Part shown: positions 1 through 11,429 of the stretch, piece after piece | Numbering within the stretch: position 1 is the stretch's first letter | Layout: the number at the start of each line of letters is the position of its first letter | Assembly (NCBI GenBank): GCA_958510875.1 | Contig: OY294071.1 | Span: 35,246,581-35,310,580, forward strand | DNA length: 64,000 bases | Source: Endomychus coccineus | Taxonomy: Eukaryota; Arthropoda; Insecta; Coleoptera; Endomychidae | Direction: 5' to 3' | Notes under the pieces: generated by a model | The model's database searches: none | Told to the model about the DNA's origin: nothing | What the model saw: only the letters and a program-made list of their open reading frames with translations | Translations under genes and position numbers: made by a program

Positions 1-689
1 ATTATAAATAGTTCACAGGTAATAAGAGCAAGGTAATAAACATGCAGTAAATCAGTTTGAAACATCGTACCGCTTCCAGGCAAATCAGTGTTCACACACA
101 TAGTCACGTGATAGTAATTGGTTTGAAAGGAAATTCGACGCTTTTTCAATCAAGTATTTATGGACTGAATCTAAATGATATTTGATTTGTTTGTTTTTAA
201 CGATTTGAAACCGAAGGTAAATGAGGTTTATTGAAGGGTATTTTGCATGCATAATGTTTACATTGGTTCCACTCCGACTTTTATTTTTCAAATCAAATCA
301 ACAACAAGATGATTCACTTCATTTTGAAAGTTGATTATATGTGCATTCCTATTGTATTTCAGATGAAAGTTAAATGATAACATGTGAATTAAATATATGG
401 AAGTTTACTGTCACCTCATCCGTTAATTTTCTTAATATGGCGCGTCCTTCAATTTAATCCAGTCAATAAGCTGGGGAACTTAAAAAAAGTGGGGAGTCGT
501 ATCGGAAAAATTATTTTTGCATGATGTTCTGTGGCCGACGTGGATCATTCGTAAGGGTCGAGCTGAGCTGCTGTCGCCTCCCATTCACCCCTAAACGCTA
601 AATTATCCCTATTTTTACACCCTTTCTTAAGATAATTTTATATTTAGAAGAAAACAAAAATTAAGCCTCCAAAATAGCTTCTAGGAGGT
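1..689. other. No gene recognised
   Basis: AT-rich sequence without a recognisable coding region, repeat or RNA. The longest open frame (85-291, minus) is 68 codons with no domain-like features and is probably chance. Confidence 0.5.
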
Positions 690-1275
690 TCCCTGGGTCG
701 CTGAACACGAATCCGAGGTCATTTTCCCGGAAAACTTATTCAATGAGCGAAAAATCAGGGAAATTTCATCATTTTCATAAAAAATTTCTCATTTTTCACG
801 CGATTATAATCTTATACATAAAAGATGTTACCAGTCGTATATTCCGATCCAAAGTAGACCAAAACTAGGAAATTTGCGGAAAACTGTGGAAAACCTGAAA
901 AGAAAATCTTTCCACGTCTTGAAACTATCGTGTGATAAGTCGCCTTAGAGGTTTTTGTGGTCGCCGATTACGAATTTGTTAATTAAAAAGTTAAAAAATA
1001 TCATTTTCCGGCAAAACGAAGAAATTTTTTTAATGAATTCCCTTTTTTCTCTTCAGGTTCTCCATAGTTTTCCGCAAACGTTCCTGCTTTTGGTCTAATT
1101 TGCATCGGAATACGCGACTGCCAACATCTTTTATGTATAAAAGTACAATCGCGTGAAACATGAGTAATTTCTTATGAAAATGACGAAATTTTCCTGATTT
1201 TCCGCCCATTGAATAAGTTTTCCGCGAAAATGATCTCCGATTCGTGTTCAGCAACCCAAAAAACTTTCGGCGGTT
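690..1275. repeat. Fold-back inverted repeat (about 0.6 kb)
   Basis: The segment 690-900 reads again as a diverged reverse complement at about 1,035-1,275. Shared blocks include GCTGAACACGAATC, AAAACTTATTCAATG, TACATAAAAGATGTT and the GCGGAAAACT/GAACCTGAA region. The intervening loop is about 135 bp. The arms differ at many sites, so the element is not recent. No transposase is present. I cannot fix the outer ends or a target-site duplication. Confidence 0.75.
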
Positions 1276-1410
1276 TCTAAATCATTTCCATTATATTTTC
1301 TGTTCCCATAATCATATATTTGACCCGCAGACATTTCCGAAATCTGTTTTGCTTACAAAAGTGAGGGAGGTCCCGTGATCAACTAGTCACAGCTTTTTAT
1401 TGTGTTACCA
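1276..1410. repeat. Dispersed repeat, family 'GTGATCAA' copy 1
   Basis: The stretch with TCTAAATCATTTCCA, the ATATTTGA..CGCAGA block, CTTACAAAAGT and CGTGATCAACTAGTCAC reappears in the same orientation and order near 47,175-47,310 and, less completely, near 25,135-25,240. It is a non-coding interspersed repeat of unknown class that directly abuts the fold-back element on its left. Confidence 0.65.
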
Positions 1411-1555
1411 GGACGTCGTTATGGATTATTATTATAGCCCAACATAAAGAGTTGAAATTTGGGCTCACTTTGAGTTGTCTTGTTTGAGAACTTGAGCCAA
1501 GCGGAGTTGTGAACATTTTATTCAATCTCCTAGTTGTGAACTAGTTTATAATTCA

Positions 1556-1602
1556 CCGTTCTGAAGATGATACAGAGTGAATCGAAACAATGTTGTTGAC
1601 GG
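1556..1602 (+). ncRNA. Candidate hammerhead ribozyme (type I layout)
   Basis: The sequence fits the hammerhead layout. Stem I is CCGTT (1556-1560) with GACGG (1598-1602), one pair being a U-G wobble. The core CTGAAGA (1561-1567) matches CUGANGA. Stem II is GAT (1569-1571) with ATC (1581-1583), the second core is GAAA (1584-1587), and stem III is a short ACA/TGT helix. Predicted cleavage follows the GUU at 1595-1597. One extra U (1568) precedes stem II, as in the candidate at 14,805. Hammerheads of this kind are known in Penelope-like elements. The 3-bp stem II makes activity uncertain. Confidence 0.45.
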
Positions 1603-2289
1603 ATAGCATTTACAGTTCGTCTTATTGCCCTACATAGTATTGTCGAAATATTATTAAACGCCAAAACTATGGATGGTCATACGAACAAGGTAGAATGAAC
1701 AGAATGTAGGAGGTATCATGATATATTTGGAATATAATTCCATACAGACGTCTATTTAATTATGAATTTTGTAGAGAAATGAAGAGGAAACATTGGAATA
1801 GATGAGATATTTCATTTTGAAACGTTCTTTCAGTTGATGAATACGTTGACAGAATTCCTAATTCATTTATGCTAATCTGGAACTGATCCTGAATGTAGCA
1901 AAAAGAATTTATCGCAGAGCTGTTCCAATTCCTTACATATATATACTCGACTGGAATTTGCTTTATCAGATATGGTAAAACGATGTTACAACTAATCCAC
2001 CACTTTATTAATTCTAGCATTTTATTTAGTCGGGAGTCAGTGACATATTTAACAACTAGTACATAAAATTTTAGACCAACTTTTCTGTGAAATAATGTTA
2101 ATCTCCTATCCAAAGCAAAGTTTTGTCCATTCCAGGTTTTACATGAAAATAATTAATGTACAGCCTTTAGACAAAAATATTCCGAAAGAAAAATACCACT
2201 TCGGATTTTCTTCAACATTGAAAATTATGAACTTGATCATAGACCCCTGTAACATTCTTGGTCTGAGCAAAAACATAAACTACCTCCAT

Positions 2290-3430
2290 TACCACCTATA
2301 GATACCAGACTGGTGGTAACTGAGACGCATCCACCAACACGACGTATATCACTTCAGCCGAGAGAAGAAGTTTCACTTCTAGCATTTTTTTTGCCTGGTA
2401 GGAGGAAGTTCGGCTTGATAATGAAGGGGTGTCTAGTCCGCCTATCTGGTATCTTTTGTGATGGAACAACAGGGGTGGTTTCTGATGAACACCGACCATG
2501 GATATATCTATAGAAAATGGAGAGATCGCCCATCTTTCTACAATGTTCTAGAGAGGTCAATGAATTCGTAAATGTGTCATCATCAATCAGACGAATAGCT
2601 CTCTTCTGGATCAAATTTAACAGCTTCAGTGTATATTTGGGAGCCGAACTCCAAACATATGAACAGTACTTCAGGACAGATCGAAACTGTGCTTTATAGA
2701 TTGAGGAGCTGCTGGGATGTAACAACTCTTGGCACGGAATAGAGAACTAAGTTTTTGTGAAGCGATTTTTGCAATGGACCTCACATGATCATCCCATGAG
2801 ATGGTGCTTTTGGTGATGAACCCGAGCAAGGATATGGAAGACTTCATACGAACAGTTGTACCTGATATTAGGAATTGTGGGATCTGTCTTCCTGGAGAAG
2901 ATGCAAGCTTGAGTTTTGGTTACATTAAGCTCTACTAGATTATCAGACCCCCATTTCTAAATCATTGCCAGATCCCCATTAATTGCGCCTGTCTCTTCTC
3001 GGTCTTCTGGCTTCATTGTATGGTATAGGGGCTCTAGATGAGAAAGCCGTATGAAGTATACCACCATGTGCAAAGCTGTGGTTGGGACAGGTGGTCAACC
3101 ACCACATAGAGTGATCTACCTGAGAGAAAACTCGATAGGAAACGGCAAAGTTGAGGCGGCAAACCTTATGACGGCAGTTTCCCAAGACGGATTTGGTGCC
3201 AGACTCGGTCGAATGCTTTGGAGATATCCAGTGCTACAGCTAGATATTCACCAATATTTTTCAATTGATTCATGCCATACATATGTTACGTAGTCAAGTA
3301 TATAATTATTACGAAGGGTTTTATTTCCTTTTTTTGGAATTGGTTGGACTCTTTCTGTCTGTAGGTTTAAACACAGTGTCCTGGAATCAAGACATGTTGT
3401 TGATCAGGTAAAGTGCGTTTGATATTATTT
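2290..3430 (-). mobile_element. LINE family A remnant: reverse transcriptase C-terminal half
   Basis: Translation of the minus strand, with several frame changes and stops, gives the middle and end of a jockey-like non-LTR reverse transcriptase. Recognisable blocks are a diverged KAFDRVWH-type segment near 3,270, ACIFSRKTDPTIPN near 2,900, and LLNLIQKRAIRLIDD within the open frame 2,725-2,354. The 5' half is missing, as expected for 5'-truncated LINE insertions. The protein would have primed and copied its own RNA at the target site, but this copy is dead. Four further copies of the family lie in the window, giving a good basis for a consensus. Confidence 0.85.
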
Positions 3431-5225
3431 TTCAAAATTCTTTGGATCAATCTTATTGCGTTTTCCATGTCACAGATGCACAAAAAACCAATTTCCAAAT
3501 AGTGTACCGATGAAAAATGATGGTTGTATAATCGAATATGTTGAATAAACGAAGTAGGATTATTTCAACAATTTTATCGACAAATTCTTCGTGGTATTAG
3601 AGTTAATAATGGCTTCATTCTTCTCAGAAGAGGTCCCAAAAATGCAGTCCAGACGTCAGCTCCCAAGAAACTTAGTATAGATGGTAAAGGAACAGCAACT
3701 GGAACCCTCTAATCAGAAGTATATGTTCTGGGAAAAGCAATATCATTCCCAACAGAGACTTTCCTTTTAATTATAATGTCACTATGGTCTCTTCTACATT
3801 TTTATCGTTACCAGAAGCAGTTGATATCATCGAGAAGTGAACATGGAATTCAGGGTTTCAAACTACATTGTTTTTCAGGTCTTGTTGTTATTGTGAGATT
3901 GAATTAGTTTAGAGACGGTTTTCATGTATGTATTCCACATAACGTCAATGAAGGAAAGATATGTCTAATAGTTTATTCAAATCCAGTACATGTAGAGATT
4001 GGGAAAGGTGTTCATAGTTAATGATCTAAATTACTTGTGTTTGTGTCTGACTACGCTTGCAGCTAGAGAAGTGGAATTTAGAAGAGATGACAGCTTAATC
4101 AGATTTGCTGGTAGGAGTAGGTGATATTACTAATTACATCTCGATCATTTCAGTAGTTCAAGTGCCAGATCTCATGAATTTGTAAATAAATCTTGAGTAA
4201 GAATTAGATTTCAATTTATAGATTTTTCAAGTGTTCTCTCAATCTTATCAATGATATCCCAAACCATTTAATTATGTTTTTGAATCATTCAGTAAAGTCA
4301 CCAAGAAACCTATTTCAGAAGTCCCTTTTACATGTCTCCATTAAACAACACATGAACAGTGTACAATATTCGCATACATTCATTAGTTTGCTTCCCAACG
4401 ATTTCGGATATGCAATTTTGTGGTTGCTGATCGGACTATTTGGTAAAGAAATAAAGTTCATCCCTTCATGTTATACACGGATTGATGAACTGAACTGAGT
4501 AACTAATGTCAATATTATGATCCTGGTGGAAAGTTTAAGTATTTATGTAAACGCGGGATTTTCTGCGTAGTGTATAGTAAAACGTCTGGTGTAGTAGTAG
4601 TAGATTCAGTGGCACGTCTATCCTCGTGCTCTGGATATTGATTTCCTTCAAACTGAGTACACCCCCGAGCAAAATCAAGTGTATATATATATGCGTTCGT
4701 TCATACTTTTCGACCCGTTGTTACTTTTTAATACTTATCCTGCTGAACAGTTGACAATCTCCCAAAATTTAAACAAAACAAAGAGTGAGGCGTTTCGGCT
4801 TATACATGTATTATAAGAGATTTGGGGGGTTTAACAACGATTTATCTTTCTAAACCTTCTTTTTTTGGGAAACTAAGAAACCTTCATACTGTTCACGTCT
4901 TTCATAATCAAGAAACCTGATGAATCAACTAGAAAACTGATCACTTGTCAGGGGAAAGGTCTTGGAAAACTAATATGCTACATAATTATTTTAATTTTAC
5001 ATGTATTTTGCTTATTCAACTGATTCATCAAAATATCTTCAATTTGAACATGAATTTGATTCTGGGAATGATCAATATTGAACAAAATCTATAACCGAGA
5101 CAAAATAATAATCAGAGCGACATTCAAGGATTAATCAATGTCATCAAATTTATTAAGGGGTGGCACATAAAAATTATCGGAAACGATCAATATTAGTGTA
5201 TAGACACAGCAGGATAATCAGCTAG
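3431..5225. other. No gene recognised
   Basis: About 1.8 kb of AT-rich sequence with only short open frames (for example 4,274-4,498 plus) that lack domain features. I see no clear repeat boundary. Confidence 0.45.
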
Positions 5226-5447
5226 TAAAGCATATAGCAGAATGAATGACGTTAATGAAAACGGTAATGGTAAATTTTTATTTATTGGTCTGGATGACTG
5301 CCCATTTTATGAAGCAATTGATGTGTCTAGATGTTTTACATGTTGTGGTTTTAACCACAAGTCCAAGTCTTGTAAGCGTGAACAATTCTGCGTTGAATAT
5401 ACTAGCAAACAAATATTACTGTTTGTTAGGCTAAGAATACGAAATTA
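5226..5447 (+). pseudogene. Gag-like zinc-knuckle fragment of a retroelement ORF1
   Basis: The open frame from ATG 5,242 contains RCFTCCGFNHKSKSC, a CX2CX4HX4C zinc knuckle. It is preceded by YEAIDVSRCF, which resembles the segment before the first knuckle in ORF1 (gag-like) proteins of insect non-LTR retroelements. Such knuckles bind the element RNA. Normally two or three follow one another; here the frame turns to unrelated sequence after the first, so this is a short broken remnant. No partner RT lies directly downstream on the same strand. Confidence 0.6.
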
Positions 5448-5815
5448 ACGAAGTATTTAGCAAAATAATCAATAGGTCACCATCAAGATAAGTTCAATAT
5501 TTGTTTTTGGTGTTTCATGACATGCTATACACAGTTTGAAAATGGAGGATCAATATTGAAGATTATATAGGATGTTGTTTCTACTGTTCATTTGTTGCTA
5601 CTGTTTTGACTATTGTGATCCGATTCAGCATTTGCTCATCTCTTTGATGGTGCTAATTGGGATTCACATTACTTATTAGAGGTACTTTGACTCTAGTTTT
5701 GCTCATCAGCTATTTCGTTTCTCCTTATACCAGAGTTTCTGGGGACCCAGAGATCCTAGAGTAGAGTGAGTTTGCCTTTATTACTGATAAGTACGTTCAG
5801 TCTATTTATGCAATC

Positions 5816-6041
5816 TCATACGAGTTTTGATGTTATTCTCATGCTGTCCAACGCGTCAAGAGTAGCTTTGCTGCCAGTGCATATGCTGATGTGGCATTGC
5901 GTTCCTTCTCCAAGGACTGTTTGAGCGCCGGTATTTCCGCTTAGAAAAGGGTGGCGTGTTTGTCCTGAGGTTGCTCTTTTGAACAACCAGCAGGCCGCAG
6001 TGAATTTGTGACACTGTTTTTTCATAATTGTTTTCATACAA
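5816..6041 (-). pseudogene. R1-like retroelement RNase H fragment
   Basis: The minus-strand frame ends with CTGSKATLDALDSMRITSKLV. This matches the conserved C[T]DS-A-L-AL segment of the RNase H domain found at the C-terminus of R1-like LINE polyproteins; the usual TDS aspartate motif reads TGS here, so the catalytic Asp is lost. Only this one block of the domain can be seen. Confidence 0.6.
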
Positions 6042-6353
6042 GTTTGTTGCCTAAGACGACTCCTAGGTATTTTGCTTGGTCACCTGACCACCTCAGGTGA
6101 GACCTATGGTGAGTTCTGTCTTGTAAATTATTTTTCATTTTCTTATTTTGACAAAATTTTGCTTAGGTATACCATTGTACCATATATATGAATTTCATTC
6201 ATCAATAGTTTAATCCTGTGTCAATTTGAATGAACTTTGATGTTGTTTTCGTAATACTTCGAATTCATAAATGAACTTCATTCCAAATATTATATTTCGT
6301 AGGAATAAATACGTCCAAGGTGGTCAAATGGTATTCTTTCTCACGCTGTAATG

Positions 6354-6510
6354 TACACCCCAGACTAGTTTAAATGTCGATAATCATAATTATCTACGCA
6401 TACGGTGTTGCTTTTCATGGATGTTAACATTTACGTGGTGAGTGCCGTCGTTCGGCAGTTTATTGTATTGAATGTATTGCTTGTAGGCGACAGGTGAGAA
6501 TGAATTTGTC
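6354..6510. repeat. Dispersed repeat pair, copy 1
   Basis: Shares ordered blocks with 37,880-38,020 in the same orientation: ACCCCAGA, ATAATCATAATxATCTACG, GTTGTTAACATTTAC/GATGTTAACATTTAC, GGTGAGTGCC/GGTAAGTGCC and a closing TTACTTG/TTGCTTG region. Non-coding, class unknown. Confidence 0.6.
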
Positions 6511-7399
6511 TCTAAAAAAGGCTACTGTTTGTTGAAACAATCAGAAATGAGAAATAATATCTTGTAAATAACAATTCGAATACTGTCACAACGGTTTAAA
6601 ACTTTATAATCAGTCAAATTAGATCAAGATCAATTATTCCAACCCTAAGCGTACGAAATTATTTTGAATTCGTCCAAATTTCCTAGCATTCATTGGTGTT
6701 AAATCGGCATACATTTCATTAAATCTTATGAAACTGTGACCAATAGTTTTATCAAATTGTCCATGTAAATATTTATAAATTCGTAAGCACTGAATTGCAT
6801 AGTTGTTTTCTTCCATTTTTTTTTAATTTTTTTTGAAAAATTGAATTGACTAGGTAAATAAAGTAAGGGAACGTCAAGATACAGAACGTCAATAACTCAT
6901 AACAGACTTATTTCTATGGCCGACTCGAAAAATGAAAGTAATTGTTGCTATTATGTTTGCCAAAAAAAAGTCAATAAATATTGAAGATAGGCATAAGAAT
7001 ACCATACATAGAGCAGTAACAAATTTGAAAGACCTTTCGAACAAGGAATAATGTACAGGACATTTTATTAAAAAAAAAACTTGGCAGCTTTTCTAACCTT
7101 CCGAAGTAATATTATTTTTGTTTTGAACCATTCTTTATACTGCACCTAGATTCATTAGTGAGATATAAAGCCTTTTTGACTGGCTAATTATGATCGTGAG
7201 TTGAGCTTTTGCAAACTATGAAAGATTTAGATATGGAGATTCTTTCAAAGTAATGTTTTGTCAATAAAAAATATAAAATAATGAATATCTCAGAACCGTG
7301 CGAAATTGGCATACGAATTTATCAAGTAAAGTTAATCAGAAGCAAATAGACAATTCAGATACAAAATTAGATACAGAATGTCTCATTCGAAATTCATAG
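6511..7399. other. No gene recognised
   Basis: AT-rich sequence with one 60-codon minus frame (6,816-6,634) that has no recognisable domain. The stretch near 6,860-7,080 has the look of transposon-derived non-coding sequence, but no termini are visible. Confidence 0.4.
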
Positions 7400-8240
7400 G
7401 TATCTGGTATTTTCCAATAGAAGCGGCAACACTGCACCACACGAGAGGAAACCCTATACTGTTCGATCATCGTGTGAGTCGGCAGTGGAATGTTGAGAGA
7501 GAAGATGGGCATTATAATTTCCCTTGGAAGTTTGGAGGCTATAGGCATAACAAAAGACCTCACTAGGCAAAGAGTTACAAAGCTGTTCGATAGAAAAATA
7601 AAGAGTGGTAAGAAGAAGTTCGGCAGGTCTCGAGCTTGACAATGAAGGGGTGACCAGCTTGAGTTCGTCTAGTCTGCGTACCGGGAATATCTCGTGGTGG
7701 AACCATGGAAATATCTATCGAATAGGGAGAGATCGCCCATCTTTCTATCTTCAATGAATTCGTATGTGTGATATCACCAATCTTCTGAATAGAATCTAAG
7801 AGTATTAGCGTATGTTTAGGAGCTGAACTCCCAACATATGAACAGTACTCCAGGACAGGTCGAATCTATGCTTTGTAGATGATGAGGAGTTGCTGGGGTA
7901 AAAAACTCTTGGAACGGAATATAACCAAGTATTTGTAAAGCTGTTTTCGCAATGGACCTCACATGATCATCCCATGACTGAGTGCTTTTGGTGCTGATAC
8001 TGAGCATGGATATGGAGGACTTCATGGGAATACCTGATATCATCGGGATTGTGGGATCCGCCTTGAATTTTGGTTGCATTAAACTGTACTACATTATCAG
8101 ATTCCGATTTTAAAATCGTTGCCAGACCTTTATTGATTGCGTCGACGGTCTCTCCCTCTATCTCTCTCGCTACTTTGACTTCACTAGATGATATAGGGTC
8201 TCTAGGTGAGAAAGTTGTATGAATGACCCGATATCTTCCA
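7400..8240 (-). mobile_element. LINE family A remnant (minus strand)
   Basis: Parallels the copy at 2,290-3,430 and that at 53,590-54,150. The plus-strand text shares GACCTCACTAGGCAAAGAGTT, GGGAGAGATCGCCCATCTTTCTA, GAACAGTACTCCAGGACAGGTCG and CAATGGACCTCACATGATCATCCCATGA-type blocks. In minus-strand translation this is the RT C-terminal region, including ADPTIPMISG and SWDDHVRSIAKTALQ. Frameshifts are frequent and the copy is 5'-truncated. Confidence 0.82.
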
Positions 8241-8767
8241 ATTTTGGTGATTTTGACTTCTTCGAAGTTTGAAGTCGCACCAAGGTCTTACATTTCACAT
8301 GTATGGTAGGATATGAAGACGGATACTCTTTGACGTATCCATAAGGCACAGGTAAAATTTCGGGTAGCCAGGAAGCGAATTTGGCTTTTATTGACCATTA
8401 ATCGGTGACGTTTCGCTAAAATTTTCAATATTTTGGTTTCTGCTCCATAATTCGGGTTGCATCATGTTCCAACACAAAAACTGTATAACATAAATGACAT
8501 TTTTTTGAGGTATATTCGAGTCATGTCGATATGAAGGTGACTTCATCTTTCATGAACAATCCTATTTACCAGTGACATTTTTCGAGATTCGTGCTTATTT
8601 CAGTTCCGCAGAAATAGGGGACGGGAGTATTCCCAGAAATGTGAAAAATAGATCATGAGAAAATGTTCACACTCATCGCTAATTATCCAGGATTTATTAA
8701 TGAGTCCCTAGTTCTTGAATTGAATGAAAAACCAGCAATTTTGTAGTTACGTTTCGACGATATACCC

Positions 8768-9105
8768 ACTGTCTTCGGTAGTGTAGTGGTTAGCATGGTT
8801 TCAACCCGGTTTCGTACCCAGGTGTAGGCTGAGATATTTTCAATACATTTCGTATATATCTCAGGTAAAAGGTGGCGATATTCATTGGTAAGATATAATC
8901 TTCTACCTTCCTCCGGATGGGAGGGATAGTAGGTGCAATGTGCTATAGCACGTTAAAGATCCCCACCTGTACTTGGAAATAATAAATAAATAGTCAGGAT
9001 TCGGCTTAATTTAGAGGGGTGAGCTTGCCTCGTGGCGTCGTCGTCGGTGATTAGCCACAGTGGAAGAAATGACCGACGTTAAATAAATAAATAGAATAGA
9101 TAGAC
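8768..9105 (+). mobile_element. tRNA-derived SINE
   Basis: The head reads TCTTCGGTAGTGTAGTGG then TTAGCATGG, which fits an RNA polymerase III A box in a tRNA-like 5' region. About 30 bp later comes GGTTTCGTACCC, close to the B box GGTTCGANNCC. A central domain with CCTCCGGATGGGA and CACGTTAAAGATCCCC follows; GTTAAAGANCCC is a block shared by several invertebrate SINE families. The tail ends in AAATAAATAAATA. Transcription would be by polymerase III from the internal promoter, with mobilisation by a LINE in trans. It cannot fold as a functional tRNA. Confidence 0.78.
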
Positions 9106-10590
9106 GGTACAGTATCTTTGGTTTTTGTGTTTCAATGAAAATTTAGGATAACTAGAGATAAGCATTTTCCAAAACTAAGTCAAAGTACGTGAAAAGAAGT
9201 TGACTTTGATTACAAGAGGTAAAATAGTTCTTCTGCTGGTATGTAGGAAGGTCGGACAATCAACGCTACAGGTAAAGTCACGTGGAAAGCAAGTGTAAGG
9301 GTGGGGAAACAGGGGGTACTGAAATTACTTACCGGAAGACAATTAATTGATTTAGCTTTCCAGGATAAGAAACATGCAGAAACATTTACAATAACTCCTT
9401 CATATTTCTTTTGGGACGGTGTTAAGGAATGCTTGAATTTTGATATATGTGATTAATCATGAATGTTTAAATTGCGAATATTGATATAATAAAGTGGCGC
9501 CTTAAATATAGTAGTATATTCAATATTCAATCCGCATTCTTGTTAGGTACCTACTAACTAGTAACTACACTTTACCTTTAATCCAATCCCCTCTATTCGA
9601 GAGAAGAGGCTGAATACCGCTATGGTATTCTGCACTTTTTACCTGGGAATAGTCAGTACTTAACGAAAGCTTTAAAGTGACAGTCGCGTACCAGAGCCCT
9701 AGTAGGTACTATCGTAATGACATTAGTTCACCTGTCCCCTTGTTAGTGAGTGAGCACATCAGTGCCTAACCACGGAATTAAATCCATTTCCCTGGTCACC
9801 TCTTGCGGAGTTACGCTTTTGTGATTTTACTTCGGAAGCCGGAAGACTCATGCTTTGTACTCCGAAAACAACTATTGATGGAATTTATAACATGTAAGAA
9901 AGTAAAGAAAATATTATTCTTATAGCGGTCTCAAATTATGACACTTAGCAAGGCCCACGCTCGGAATTGTTTACCGTATACGTGAATGTCAATTCTCTTT
10001 TATTATTTTATATTGAGCGAAACACCGAGGTCATTCACAGTTTCTGATACAGCGAAGAATTAGTTCTTGGGGCATGTCAGTTCTAACATCGTTCCTTGTC
10101 ACTTCCTGGAGAAGTTAGCAATTTCACTATTATTACGTATCTCTTTCTTCTCTCCTATGGAAATCTTCAATTTATATTTCTTTCCGCAATTCTTTTTGCG
10201 TGTTAAAATTACAGAATCTTTGGAATAGCAGGATATAATGTTTAATAAACATTTGTCATTTGACAGTTTTTTGAAACATGATAGGACAAATACAAATTGG
10301 GTATCACTAGTAGAAATACAGCAAATTTAATTTGAAGTCATTCTAAAATTGTTAAGATTACAGAGTTGCTAAAAGAAAGTTTAGTTAAAACCTTAGAACA
10401 ATAGTCCTCCAGTCCAACATTTGTTCATAATTAGTTTAATAATGATTTAATATCAGTCAAAAATTATATTAGGAAGACATCCAAGTGCACGAAACGAATT
10501 TAGGTACCCAATGCCAGATCAATATTTACAAATGTAAATACGTATTTCAGCAAATAATTTGCTTCCACCAGTAGATAAATAAATGTGGTC
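9106..10590. other. No gene recognised
   Basis: About 1.5 kb without a convincing coding frame. The part 9,540-9,870 is richer in GC than its surroundings but shows no open frame of note and no core-promoter motif I can defend. Confidence 0.4.
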
Positions 10591-10592
10591 TA

Positions 10593-10640
10593 CTGAAGAT
10601 GGCACTTCAGTTCCCGAAATATGTATTTTGATTTCTAAAT
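10593..10640 (+). ncRNA. Decayed hammerhead-like motif
   Basis: CTGAAGA at 10,593-10,599 is followed by TGGCACTTCAGTTCCC and GAAA at 10,616, giving the core-stem II-core order of the hammerhead candidates. Stem I cannot be formed, so this is at best a mutated remnant from a Penelope-type end. Confidence 0.2.
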
Positions 10641-10887
10641 ATAGTATTTTAGCCTTCAATTAGATTGTCACTTGCTCTAGACTCAAAAAGATTGAATCAG
10701 CACAAATACATCATAGTGATTAAAAAGGTATATTGATGATAAATTAGAGAAAGCTAGATATGAGACACTACAGGGGCAAATTGATCAGACCGTACTAAGT
10801 TCAAGTATTCAAAATAAACCATCCAAAGGGGAATATCAATTGACAAGAAAGAATCTAATAATTGTTATATGCTATATACTGAAACAT

Positions 10888-11370
10888 ATACAGTGTGTCC
10901 AATTTTTTAGCCTTGGTGTATTGGGATCTTGGTGACTATACGAGTTAGAAGGAGAAAGTTTTGAGGATTCAGATGAGTTATTGAAGACCACTTCCAAAAA
11001 TGTTTGATTTCCACATTATTTACGATATTTTGAAAAACGCCATTTTCTTCATATGTTTGGGGAGATATGAAAAACCAATGGCACTTTTCTTCTTCACAAA
11101 ATGACATCAAATTTTATGTATAGATTTTTTAGACCCATCACAAACTTTTGTTTTTCAAATACGAACCCGCACTTTTTCTTCTTCGATTTCGATGAAAGTA
11201 ATTAACCTGTTTACAACTGAGTGCCACACTTGATTATTTTACAACGTTTTGGACATATTATAAATCATCATAAAGTTCATAACTCAGGGCCTGTTATAAA
11301 AAATTTAAAAACAAATTTACACCATAACTACTGAGCTTTGTTGCAAAAAATTAAGCAGAATCCTATTTAA
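10888..11370. repeat. Possible mariner-like terminal fragment
   Basis: Starts with CAGTGTGTCCAATTTTTTAG, which resembles the CAGGGTGTCCCATTTT-type start of the mariner-like element at 20,791. The following sequence is non-coding. No matching right end is seen. Confidence 0.35.
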
Positions 11371-11429
11371 ACTCCTAAACCTATTTCGATTTATGACTTC
11401 AATACCATTTCTTAATCTTCAGAGGAGCC

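Noticed and set aside
4780..4830. Hammerhead-like GCCGAAACGC on the minus strand
   Set aside because: A CTTATA/TATAAG stem precedes GAAAC, but there is no CUGANGA core upstream.
8745..8790. Hammerhead-like motif on the minus strand (CCGAAGA ... GTCGAAACG)
   Set aside because: The conserved U of CUGANGA is C, and no stem I can be formed; it also overlaps the SINE start.
8771..8840. Functional tRNA gene
   Set aside because: Boxes A and B are present, but the acceptor and anticodon arms do not fold and SINE body and tail follow.
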